Shown here: positions 16,190 to 23,231 of the stretch, in pieces
Layout of the letters: each line of letters opens with the position of its first letter
Position numbering within the stretch: position 1 is the first letter of the stretch
From: a virus
IMG/VR virus record: IMGVR_UViG_3300001472_004174
Coordinates: 79,160 to 103,021 of that record
DNA length: 23,862 nt
Strand: one strand, 5' to 3'
Position numbers and translations under genes: made by a program
The notes under the pieces: generated by a model
The model's database searches: none
Told to the model about the DNA's origin: nothing
The model's input: only the letters and a program-made list of their open reading frames with translations

Positions 16190-19100
16190 TGCTAAAGTCC
16201 TGTTTAAATTGTGTGGTTAACCAATCATAATCATTGATTAGACCTAGTTTTTCTGGGTTGTCTGCGTTCTCACTGCCAAACTTTCTACCAGCGTTTGCTC
16301 CTGCAAGTGAATACTTACCATGTTTGACGTTCTCATCAGCAACAGTACACCAAGTATCCATTCGTTCTTTATCCTCATCTGCTCTGAGATTATGAATAAT
16401 ACCTGAACTTAACTTAGTACACTCTCTGAAAGCAGACTTCCAGGTGTCATACGGGTTAGTATTAAATGCGGTGTAGTTAGCAACTACAGGCATAGGTTTA
16501 AACTTGTCTGAAATTGACGTTGTAAAGTCAATATTCCAATCTGTTGCATCACGCAATAATTGTGTTGGGAATAATTTAAGTCCACCGAAACCATATATTA
16601 ATCCATTAATAGGATTTTTAGATTTCCACACATGAACTGCATCTTCATCCCATACAGTAGGAAAGTATTGGAAATCAAACTCATCTAATAGTATTGCATC
16701 TGCATCTAGTACATAAAACATCTTAGTATCTGCAACTTCGGCCGCACGTTTATGAGCATTAAAAATACCTTTAACACCGTGAACTCGTTTTGCATTTGGT
16801 ACACGTGAAAGCAACTTAGCATAGTTTTCATCTGCTTCTTTTTCACGATAGGAAAGAAACACTACATCAAAAGGGATATCGGCTGATGAAGGCGTCTTTG
16901 ATTTGACTGGCTTTTTATTCTTAAAATTCATCTTACGAATTTTATCATCATCCGGCTTCAATTTTTTTAGAGCGGCAGTGGGTATAAGGCTAAGTCCACC
17001 ATATTGATGAATATAACCAGTGTAGGGATTAGACTTCGGCCATAAATGAAAATGTGATTTATGGTGTCTGTCTACATAGAATGTTCTACTGAAATCTTTT
17101 GTTAATTCTACGTCATTATTAATAGCCCAAAAATAACCTGACTTAGACATTCCTGCGGCTTTCAAATATGCTTGTGCAAGACCTTTACTTGCATCAACTA
17201 CATCAATATTCTCATGGTCGTTAAAGTACTTGGCATGTTCTTTATACATGCCTTCATCGAAATAAAATGCAGGATGTCCTACAACTCTACTCGCAACTTC
17301 ATCAACTCTGATAATATTTTTAAATCTATCGAAGGAGAAGTCTTGTTCAGTGAGTTTAAACTTATCTAAATGAGGTCTATGAACAAGATATACTCCAGCC
17401 TCTTTGCCTTCTTCACTTTTAAATGCAAATACGTTTTCGATAGAAAAGATATCCGGATAGTAATCAAACTGAAACTCATCTAATAACTCTACCGCGGTAT
17501 CTATTACCCAATAAAACACTCTACCCTTTGACTGCTTATATGCTTTGAAAGGATCACGTGTAAAATACTTTTTAATATTATGTTTATCTGGTATTCTCAT
17601 ACCATAATCATCATGCAGATTAACATTTTTTGGATGATAATCTTTATTACTGAATGCTAATCCACCATGACCTAAGTCTTTACCTGTTCTTGCACGTTGT
17701 CTCCATATATGTGTTGGACCCAAGTTATATAAATCAGGATAAAAATCATCAATCATTGGATTAATTAATTTTAAATCTGGATTAACCATCCAGAAAGTAT
17801 ATTCTTTTGCAAGTTTAACTGCTTCTTCAACTGTTCTTGCTTCTACTATTTCTATTTCTTTTAATCTACCTACAATTAAATCAATATCTTTTTGTTTTTC
17901 TTCATCAGGATTACGAGGAACAAGTCGCACACCGTTACGCACAGGCATACCTGTTGATGTATTAACTTTAAAGTTATGAATTGCGTCACTATCATATAAC
18001 ATAGGATAATAACTACAGTCAAAATCTTTTACATCTTCGTGTATCAACCAATACATTGCTGTATCAACTTTATAATCTAAATCAAATAAATCTTTAGTCC
18101 TGACTATAGGATATTCTACATCACGTATTTGGTCATCTTGTTCATAAATGGCTTTACGTTTAAAGTTAAACTTGTCGTACTGACTTTCTGTAAATAAATC
18201 AATATCAACTCTAAATAAACCTAAACCATAATATTCTCTAGGAGAACCATCTTTATTTGTTCGTTGCCAAACAACTATTTGCTGTCTAGCTTCTTCTGTC
18301 ATAGAAAAATCAAATTCATAATCAAATTTAAAATCCCATATTGCTGTATCTGGTGTAATTATATAATAATAATTATATTTTGATTTATTTCTTGCTTGTT
18401 CGTGTACTTCTAATGCATTACCAGACAATTTTTTAATTCTGTGTTTAAATTTATCTTGTAATTCTTTGAAATTATCTTCACCCCAACCTTTATCCCAGAA
18501 AAATATATCATAGTCTGGAATATATGTCATGTCTAATTCATGCTCTTTAATATTAAATTCATCGTATTCGGATGCAATATAAATTAAACCCTTACTTAAG
18601 ACATGGGCAGATACCATATCATATAAATCTGGATACCAGCCAAAAGTATGTTCTAAATTTACTTTAGACTGCACTGCTGGATCCACAATAATAGTAGGAT
18701 ACGTTTCAATACGTGAGAGCCCACCTTTTAACGTGCTTGACCTTATTACAGGGACACGCTTAAGCCTACCGATACTATCTTGCATATCTTTTTGTTTGTC
18801 GATATCTGCATTTTTAGGGACGAGACGGATGCCATTGCGAACTTCTTTATTACCTATTGTTACTTTGAAATTATGTATTAAATCTCTGTCATAACTAAAA
18901 GGATAATAATCGGTAGTATATTCTTCAACATCCTCATGAATTAGCCAGTACATATCCGCATCAACTTCGTGATTTAAATTATGCATATCACGTGTTCTGA
19001 TAACCGGAAACTCTAAATCTTTGCACATGGCGTCTTTTTCGTAGACTGCTTTCTTTTTGAAATTAAATATTTCGTATTCACGTTCTTTGAATATAAGGCC

Positions 19101-19853
19101 TTCTTTAGGAAATAATCCCAGTCCATGATATTCACGTGTTAAATTAGTAATTGGATTTTGTTTTTGCCATACAACTACTTTCTGTTTTTCTTTATCAAGA
19201 CCAAAGGCAAAAGAATAATCGAATTTAAATTCATCGTATACTTCTGTGTTTGGATGAATTAAATAATAAAAATCAGTACGGGCTAATTCTCTGCACTTCT
19301 TATGTATACTAATATTACTATTACCACTAACTGTTTTTATTTCAGGATATTTCTTACGTAAATTTGTTAGATTGGCTGTTCCAAAGTCTTTCTCCCAATA
19401 AAAGATATCATATGTTTCTGTGGTTGGTTTATATTTAATTAATTTAGAATTATGTTCTTTGAATTCTCCAGTCAAATAATAAGCATCTTTAATATATGCT
19501 TCTGACTGTTTAAGAACTTCGCTAGTCTTGAATAGTTTGACACCAACAACTGAACGCCATACATTTCTTTCCTCAGCATTCCAAACATGGGTTAAGTCTT
19601 GATCCCATTCATTGGTCTGAAAATCATAATCGAACTGCGGATTTACATCAACATCTGGATCAATAACCCAAAAGTGTTTAGTATTAGCAACGCTACCAAT
19701 TTTCTTGATTGCTGACGTTATCTTAGGGTCATTCCAATCTTCTAAATTGATTTTAACCATACGAAAGTTGGGATACTTTTTCTGTATCCTGTCATACCTT
19801 TCATTGGTTTCTCTATCGTTCTTATAGGTTAGAAAGAATCCATCGTAAGCCAT
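16182..19853 (-). CDS. Giant multi-module glycosyltransferase-like protein (about ten modules)
   Basis: A 1223-aa protein built of repeated Rossmann-like modules. Each has a strand of the type (W/Y)(V/L/I)I followed by an acidic turn, then an F-x-Y strand; the turns centre near residues 62, 197, 303, 388, 498, 602, 688, 782, 909 and 1047. The C-terminal module (from ~993: DVVFLSYREKEAD, KRVHGVKGI, FYVLDADAIL) is the best match to phage glycosyltransferase-like proteins and carries a DxD-type DAD. The first module has DPDVD. Internal modules have degenerate turns (HPNTE, HEDVE, DPAVQ), so only the ends may be catalytic. Residues 148-447 and 448-747 form a tandem duplication. AGGA lies about 7 nt before the ATG. 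A sigma70-like promoter lies just upstream. The likely role is glycan transfer or carbohydrate binding; the acceptor is unknown. Confidence 0.75.
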   Translation of the reverse strand: MAYDGFFLTYKNDRETNERYDRIQKKYPNFRMVKINLEDWNDPKITSAIKKIGSVANTKHFWVIDPDVDVNPQFDYDFQTNEWDQDLTHVWNAEERNVWRSVVGVKLFKTSEVLKQSEAYIKDAYYLTGEFKEHNSKLIKYKPTTETYDIFYWEKDFGTANLTNLRKKYPEIKTVSGNSNISIHKKCRELARTDFYYLIHPNTEVYDEFKFDYSFAFGLDKEKQKVVVWQKQNPITNLTREYHGLGLFPKEGLIFKEREYEIFNFKKKAVYEKDAMCKDLEFPVIRTRDMHNLNHEVDADMYWLIHEDVEEYTTDYYPFSYDRDLIHNFKVTIGNKEVRNGIRLVPKNADIDKQKDMQDSIGRLKRVPVIRSSTLKGGLSRIETYPTIIVDPAVQSKVNLEHTFGWYPDLYDMVSAHVLSKGLIYIASEYDEFNIKEHELDMTYIPDYDIFFWDKGWGEDNFKELQDKFKHRIKKLSGNALEVHEQARNKSKYNYYYIITPDTAIWDFKFDYEFDFSMTEEARQQIVVWQRTNKDGSPREYYGLGLFRVDIDLFTESQYDKFNFKRKAIYEQDDQIRDVEYPIVRTKDLFDLDYKVDTAMYWLIHEDVKDFDCSYYPMLYDSDAIHNFKVNTSTGMPVRNGVRLVPRNPDEEKQKDIDLIVGRLKEIEIVEARTVEEAVKLAKEYTFWMVNPDLKLINPMIDDFYPDLYNLGPTHIWRQRARTGKDLGHGGLAFSNKDYHPKNVNLHDDYGMRIPDKHNIKKYFTRDPFKAYKQSKGRVFYWVIDTAVELLDEFQFDYYPDIFSIENVFAFKSEEGKEAGVYLVHRPHLDKFKLTEQDFSFDRFKNIIRVDEVASRVVGHPAFYFDEGMYKEHAKYFNDHENIDVVDASKGLAQAYLKAAGMSKSGYFWAINNDVELTKDFSRTFYVDRHHKSHFHLWPKSNPYTGYIHQYGGLSLIPTAALKKLKPDDDKIRKMNFKNKKPVKSKTPSSADIPFDVVFLSYREKEADENYAKLLSRVPNAKRVHGVKGIFNAHKRAAEVADTKMFYVLDADAILLDEFDFQYFPTVWDEDAVHVWKSKNPINGLIYGFGGLKLFPTQLLRDATDWNIDFTTSISDKFKPMPVVANYTAFNTNPYDTWKSAFRECTKLSSGIIHNLRADEDKERMDTWCTVADENVKHGKYSLAGANAGRKFGSENADNPEKLGLINDYDWLTTQFKQDFSNE
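17613..18512 (-). repeat. Second copy of ~300-residue coding tandem repeat in the GT-like gene
   Basis: Codes for residues ~448-747. It aligns in order with the first copy at an offset of 299-301 residues: YDIFFWDKGWG, VVWQRTN, YYGLGLF, KFNFKRKAIYE, YWLIHEDV, AIHNFKV, VRNGVRLVPRN, VGRLK, YPDLY. The DNA is diverged, so this is an old duplication maintained as protein. Boundaries are approximate. Confidence 0.8.
18513..19412 (-). repeat. First copy of ~300-residue coding tandem repeat in the GT-like gene
   Basis: Codes for residues ~148-447 and contains three modules (acidic turns at 197, 303 and 388). Landmarks are YDIFYWEKDFG, VVWQKQN, YHGLGLF, IFNFKKKAVYE, YWLIHEDV, LIHNFKV, VRNGIRLVPKN, IGRLK and YPDLY. 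The matching landmarks recur 300 residues later. Boundaries are approximate. Confidence 0.8.
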
Positions 19854-19860
19854 TGTTGTC
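19854..19860 (-). promoter_or_regulatory. Shine-Dalgarno of the GT-like gene
   Basis: The - strand reads GACAGGACAACA immediately before the ATG at 19853; AGGA is placed about 7 nt upstream. This supports the chosen start. Confidence 0.5.
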
Positions 19861-19879
19861 CTGTCATGTTCATACTGTT

Positions 19880-19908
19880 ATTATAGCAGATTAAGTCTTG
19901 CTTGTAAA
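19880..19908 (-). promoter_or_regulatory. Sigma70-like promoter before the biosynthetic operon
   Basis: On the - strand TTTACA (19908-19903) is separated by exactly 17 nt from TATAAT (19885-19880), with TGC directly before the -10, giving an extended -10 element. This is one mismatch from consensus at -35 and a perfect -10. The predicted start near 19873 leaves a ~20-nt leader carrying AGGA before the 1223-aa gene. The -35 lies in the last codons of the carbamoyltransferase gene. It would let host polymerase transcribe the GT, methyltransferase and radical SAM genes separately from the upstream genes. AT-rich sequence makes chance matches common, but the spacing and position are convincing. 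Confidence 0.6.
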
Positions 19909-21417
19909 GACCAAAGTTTTATAATAAGTCGCAAAATCCTTAGCATCTTGCTCATTATTGACGATTGGCATACCCTTGATATTGAGTGATGTATTAACTA
20001 ACATAGGACAACCAGTTTTATCATGAAATCGTGTTAATAATTCATGTAGACCTGCATGTTGTTCTTTGTTAACTGTTTGCACACGTGAAGTACCGTCTTT
20101 GTGAATAATTGCTGGGAAGTCTTTTGGATGCTTACATTTTGCAATAAATTGCATGTAAGGACCTGATGGACCGTCAAAGTATTCATCGACATATTCTTCT
20201 AATATCATAGGAGCAAATGGTCTAAACTTTTGTCTGCGTTTTATTTCATTCAGTGTATCTTTTATATCATTGCCTCTAGGATCTGCACACAATGTACGAT
20301 TGCCTAATGCACGTGGACCAAACTCTGCACGACCTGATGCAATACCACAAATAGACCCTTTGAGTACGGCATTTAATACATCTTCGACAGGATACTTTCC
20401 AGGTATGTCATGTCCAAGATATGGGTTGTTCCATTTAATTCTTTCACTTGAATATTTCTGAGTGACACCGATACAACTACCTGCATCACCTGGATTAGGC
20501 ATAATCCATACTGACTTGAAATAATCTTTTATTATACTATTCGCACTACAATTTAAAGCACAACCACCCATAAGAACTAAGTTCTCTGAGTGACATTTTA
20601 ATTTAGCTTTAATTAATATTTCGGATAGTATCATTTCATACACATACTGCGTTGCGGCGGCTATGTCGAATAAATCTTGTTCTTCTGTTAATTCAGGTAA
20701 GAACCATCGACAACCACGATGCAAATTCTGTGTAAATTTAATTAGGGTAGAATTCGGCACAGTATATCCAACTAACCCAGATTCATGTAGAATACCGAAC
20801 TCATCATATATATGTTGAATTAATTCTTTACCTTCATGCAATCTATGTGGATCACCATAAGCGGCCATACCCATTAAAATATATTCATCTTCTTGTGGCT
20901 TTAATCCAAGACGTTGAGTCATTGCTGAATAGAATAAACCTATTGAACTTGGATATGCTTGAGAATATACTTTCTCTAATCTCATTCCACGTCCTTTCCA
21001 GAACGTAAGTGTTTCGAATTCCCCTATTGAATCGATAACAACTATCGTAGCTTCATCATACGGCGAAGTAAAGTAACCACTTGCGGCATGAGTATAATGA
21101 TGCTTTTGATATTTAATTGGAATATGTTTTAATTGTGGAAACTTTTCTAAGTATTGACTCGGTAATTCTTTAGTATCTAAACTTAAATTCCATTGACCTG
21201 CACGTAATTGACGTAATTTTTTAAGCATTGGCTTCTCATACCAAGCAATTATATCAGGCTTACCACCATAACTAATAGCATCATTTAATAATGCTTCATT
21301 TAAATCAGGGTCGTTTTTCTTTTTTGAGTATCTTTCTGCATGACCGGCAAATTTAATATCGCCCTCATGAACGATAGCAACTGCGGCATCGTGGTTAATA
21401 GCACCACTGATACCCAT
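19891..21417 (-). CDS. Carbamoyltransferase, NodU/CmcH family
   Basis: Transfers a carbamoyl group from carbamoyl phosphate, via carbamoyl-AMP, to a hydroxyl of a sugar or small molecule. The N-terminal ASKHA-type part starts GISGAINHDAAVAIV. HHYTHAASGYF carries the metal-binding His residues. DSIGE, MGMAAYGDP and LMGGCALNCSAN follow, then the C-terminal YrdC-like part with FGPRALGNRTLCADPR and KFRPFAPMILEE, and a final CPMLVNTSLNIKG. With the ATG at 21417 the protein is 508 aa and begins directly at the first core strand, as in the family. An upstream GTG at 21456 would add 13 aa and overlap the small gene before it; neither start has a strong Shine-Dalgarno. It is followed by the promoter of the GT operon. 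The product is probably a carbamoylated sugar on virion or host glycan (inference). Confidence 0.9.
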   Translation of the reverse strand: MGISGAINHDAAVAIVHEGDIKFAGHAERYSKKKNDPDLNEALLNDAISYGGKPDIIAWYEKPMLKKLRQLRAGQWNLSLDTKELPSQYLEKFPQLKHIPIKYQKHHYTHAASGYFTSPYDEATIVVIDSIGEFETLTFWKGRGMRLEKVYSQAYPSSIGLFYSAMTQRLGLKPQEDEYILMGMAAYGDPHRLHEGKELIQHIYDEFGILHESGLVGYTVPNSTLIKFTQNLHRGCRWFLPELTEEQDLFDIAAATQYVYEMILSEILIKAKLKCHSENLVLMGGCALNCSANSIIKDYFKSVWIMPNPGDAGSCIGVTQKYSSERIKWNNPYLGHDIPGKYPVEDVLNAVLKGSICGIASGRAEFGPRALGNRTLCADPRGNDIKDTLNEIKRRQKFRPFAPMILEEYVDEYFDGPSGPYMQFIAKCKHPKDFPAIIHKDGTSRVQTVNKEQHAGLHELLTRFHDKTGCPMLVNTSLNIKGMPIVNNEQDAKDFATYYKTLVFTSKT

Positions 21418-21433
21418 TATAACAGGCTCTCGC

Positions 21434-21550
21434 CTATTTATAAATGAATGGATCACGTTTTTTCAATTCCTCTAATCTCTTTTTCATTTCTCTGCGTCTT
21501 TTAAACTCTGTCCAAGGGAAAAGAATAATATCAATTATCTTTCTAATCAT
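21434..21550 (-). CDS. 38-aa basic small protein
   Basis: ATG at 21550-21548, TAG at 21436-21434. The start overlaps the TGA of the SGNH hydrolase gene (ATGA), and the ORF fills what would otherwise be a ~100-nt gap. The peptide begins with a hydrophobic helix (MIRKIIDIILFPWTEF), continues with a strongly basic helix (KRRREMKKRLEELKKR) and ends DPFIYK. It has the look of the short conserved peptides that T4-like marine phages carry next to such genes, but that resemblance is from memory and the function is unknown. Peripheral membrane or nucleic-acid binding are both possible. Confidence 0.7.
   Translation of the reverse strand: MIRKIIDIILFPWTEFKRRREMKKRLEELKKRDPFIYK
21435..21442 (-). promoter_or_regulatory. 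Possible T4-type late promoter element before carbamoyltransferase gene
   Basis: TATAAATA on the - strand, an exact match to the T4 late -10 octamer, with a predicted start about 12 nt before the ATG at 21417. It overlaps the last codons (Ile-Tyr-Lys-stop) of the 38-aa gene, so coding constraint may explain it, and the leader would be very short. Weak call. Confidence 0.3.
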
Positions 21551-22266
21551 GATTTATTTCCTTTTATATCTGCATGTAATATTTCAGCCCATTCTCTATG
21601 AGCCTCTTCATCTGGATGCATATAGCGTTCATCTCCTTCTACAGGAAAGAACTTTTTATTGTCATACATATAAGTAAAAAACGTTTGGTCTTCGTATATT
21701 TTACTCATATCTAATTGTTTATAAACTGAAACCATATCACTTTGCTCACATAACTCTGTAAACTTTGTTGGCTCTAGTAAATTAGGTGTTAAATTAAGTG
21801 AATTAAATATTAAATAAGGTATATTATTAGCAGTAAAGAAATTCTGGAGTGTTAATATATTAATTAAATATGAATGAAAATCATATACTGGTGACCAGAA
21901 ATGCTTCATATATAACTGATTAAACAAATCTAAATCACGATTGGATTGCTCATCTAAATTAATATTCCCATGATACTCATGTGATGGAATATTATGAACT
22001 AATAAATTCTTTTTCTCAATAAAATGCTCTCTGCGATTAGGAGCGGTCATACCAATAGCTACAAAATCAACTGCTTCACCACTAACTAGTTTATCACTTA
22101 CAGTAGTAACGGTATTACGAACAATGTAATTATTCGATACACCACGTTGAGCCTCAGTTTCTACTCCACTAATATTCATCTTTTCAGCAAGTATAAAAGG
22201 CCATGCTCTGTCTTTGTGGGCTAGACCAGTTCCATATGTGAAACTACATCCGTTTGCATATAACAT
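21547..22266 (-). CDS. SGNH/GDSL-type hydrolase
   Basis: A 239-aa protein. MLYANGCSFTYGTGLAHKD places the block I Ser8 in GCSFTYG right at the N-terminus. RGVSNNYIVRNT at 41-52 gives the block II Gly and Asn. FVAIGMTAPNRREHF at 68-82 fits block III, although the usual Asn is not evident. The C-terminal RYMHPDEEAHREWAE (214-228) supplies the catalytic-type His in block V. Such enzymes remove or transfer acyl groups on glycans or lipids. AAGGA lies about 8 nt before the ATG. The gene is 14 nt downstream of the hydroxylase stop and overlaps the 38-aa gene by 4 nt. It probably works with the carbamoyltransferase and GT genes on a surface glycan. Confidence 0.75.
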   Translation of the reverse strand: MLYANGCSFTYGTGLAHKDRAWPFILAEKMNISGVETEAQRGVSNNYIVRNTVTTVSDKLVSGEAVDFVAIGMTAPNRREHFIEKKNLLVHNIPSHEYHGNINLDEQSNRDLDLFNQLYMKHFWSPVYDFHSYLINILTLQNFFTANNIPYLIFNSLNLTPNLLEPTKFTELCEQSDMVSVYKQLDMSKIYEDQTFFTYMYDNKKFFPVEGDERYMHPDEEAHREWAEILHADIKGNKS

Positions 22267-22280
22267 ATTTTATTCCTTAT

Positions 22281-22856
22281 TTAATTATTATACTTGAAAC
22301 AGCCAAGTAATGCAAGTCTTTTCTCACCTGAATTAACTACTTGATGTTCCCAATTAGTATTAACGTACCAGACTTCTCCGGGAGTTTGCGTAGTAGATAC
22401 TACCGCTTTCCGTTTCTTTATCTCAAATTGCTGGACGCCATTTAATACACATATGAATCTATCTAACGCTGGTTGGTCTATATGCCAGGGTAGAGTCTCA
22501 TTTGGCTCCATTACTGCATATCTTAGACGATATACTGGACCACTCAAAATGCTTTCTAACTCTGAAATTGCTGGTTTTAAACGTAAAAATCTTTCATCTA
22601 TGTAATTAAAATCTGTTTCTACTGGATCATTAACAAGAGAGGTTTGAATATCACGCTGGTCATACCCATCAGGCATATAAGAATCTTCTTCTTTATACAT
22701 ACCTGAACGTGAACGTAATGCACTAGTAGACACCATAGAAGAACTCGCATTAAAGAAATGTTCTCTAAAAAGAGCGATAGAAGAACTCGCTATAGTACCC
22801 ATATTATTGGTTAATGGTAACTTAATTCTTTTATTTGCTATTGCTCTACGATCCAT
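22281..22856 (-). CDS. Aspartyl/asparaginyl beta-hydroxylase-like Fe(II)/2-oxoglutarate dioxygenase
   Basis: A 191-aa protein, third hydroxylase of the window and first gene of the leftward block. The core shows YRLRYAVMEPNETLPWHID with HxD at His125/Asp127, Arg133 in LDRFICVLNG, TPGEVWYVNTNWEHQVVN with distal His171, and Arg180 in EKRLALLG. The Ser-rich N-terminal ~60 residues are not recognised. AAAGGAG lies about 8 nt before the ATG, preceded by a TATAAATA late-promoter element, so the start and the direction of expression are well supported. The substrate is unknown. It could hydroxylate a residue of a virion protein or an ACP- or sugar-linked intermediate. Confidence 0.87.
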   Translation of the reverse strand: MDRRAIANKRIKLPLTNNMGTIASSSIALFREHFFNASSSMVSTSALRSRSGMYKEEDSYMPDGYDQRDIQTSLVNDPVETDFNYIDERFLRLKPAISELESILSGPVYRLRYAVMEPNETLPWHIDQPALDRFICVLNGVQQFEIKKRKAVVSTTQTPGEVWYVNTNWEHQVVNSGEKRLALLGCFKYNN

Positions 22857-22862
22857 CTAAAA

Positions 22863-22869
22863 CTCCTTT
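22863..22869 (-). promoter_or_regulatory. Strong Shine-Dalgarno of the hydroxylase gene
   Basis: AAAGGAG on the - strand, about 7-8 nt before the ATG at 22856. It is one of the two best ribosome binding sites in the window; the other is AAGGAG before 5083. Confidence 0.6.
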
Positions 22870-22893
22870 GATAAATAATATCTGTATATAATG

Positions 22894-22901
22894 TATTTAT
22901 A
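22894..22901 (-). promoter_or_regulatory. T4-type late promoter element TATAAATA
   Basis: An exact octamer in the divergent intergenic region. It predicts a start near 22888 and a ~32-nt leader containing the AAAGGAG site of the hydroxylase gene. It lies in non-coding DNA, so coding constraint cannot explain it. It supports T4-like late (sigma gp55/sliding clamp-dependent) expression of the leftward genes. Confidence 0.6.
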
Positions 22902-22913
22902 CAAGAAGGGATT

Positions 22914-23150
22914 ATGAGTAAAACACTAAAAGTACTTAAAGAATTAGCACTACGAGACCATGAAGTAACTCTAACACCAGACCATATTACTGCTGGAACT
23001 AAGTTTTCAGAACTAGGAATAGACAGTTTGGACTCAATAGAAATGATGGTATCACTAGAAGACGAACTTGATATAGAACTCAACAACGACAAGCTAGAAC
23101 GAATAGAGAACATCGCACAGCTAGTAGAGTATCTAAGAGAGTTTGATTAA
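22914..23150 (+). CDS. Acyl carrier protein
   Basis: A 78-aa protein of standard ACP length. It is acidic and predicted helical, with the phosphopantetheine attachment motif ELGIDSLDSIEMM (Ser in DSL, residue 39) followed by the helix-III pattern LEDELDIEL and the terminal helix IAQLVEYL. It would be activated by a host phosphopantetheinyl transferase, carrying acyl or aminoacyl thioesters. AAGGG precedes the ATG closely. It is transcribed away from the hydroxylase/SGNH/carbamoyltransferase block from a shared intergenic region and is followed by a terminator. It may take over host lipid or LPS acylation, or hold intermediates for the neighbouring enzymes. No ketosynthase or ligase is seen nearby. 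Confidence 0.93.
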   Translation: MSKTLKVLKELALRDHEVTLTPDHITAGTKFSELGIDSLDSIEMMVSLEDELDIELNNDKLERIENIAQLVEYLREFD

Positions 23151-23163
23151 AAAGAAAGAACTA

Positions 23164-23206
23164 GGGCGAAGCCCGGAGCGAAGCGACCTCTCGGCAAATT
23201 TTTTTG
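23164..23206 (+). terminator. GC-rich double hairpin with U-tract (likely terminator)
   Basis: Starts 14 nt after the ACP stop. GGGC-GAA-GCCC (23164-23174) forms a perfect 4-bp triloop hairpin. The overlapping CCGGAG (23173-23178) can pair with CTCTCGG (23188-23194) with one bulged base, followed by CAAA and seven consecutive T. Both stems contain a GCGAAGC core. The strong GC content stands out from the AT-rich surroundings. The two stems share bases at 23173-23174, so they compete. Confidence 0.65.
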
Positions 23207-23231
23207 AACTAATTAACAACTGACTTTTGAC

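Larger units (their letters stand above)
22857..22913. promoter_or_regulatory. Divergent intergenic control region
   Basis: 57 nt between the leftward hydroxylase and the rightward ACP gene. It contains the - strand late octamer, a + strand TATAAT at 22887-22892 without a clear -35 partner, and an inverted repeat GTATA...TATAC (22884-22888 and 22898-22902) that spans both -10 elements and could couple the two directions. AAGGG lies 3-4 nt before the ACP ATG. Confidence 0.45.

Noticed and set aside
21444-21677. A 77-aa + strand frame over the SGNH hydrolase end and the 38-aa gene
   Set aside because: It is antisense to two coupled - strand genes, with no ribosome binding site or recognisable product.
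22838-23113. A 91-aa Ser-rich - strand frame over the ACP gene
   Set aside because: It is the antisense shadow of a certain ACP and runs through the divergent promoter region.
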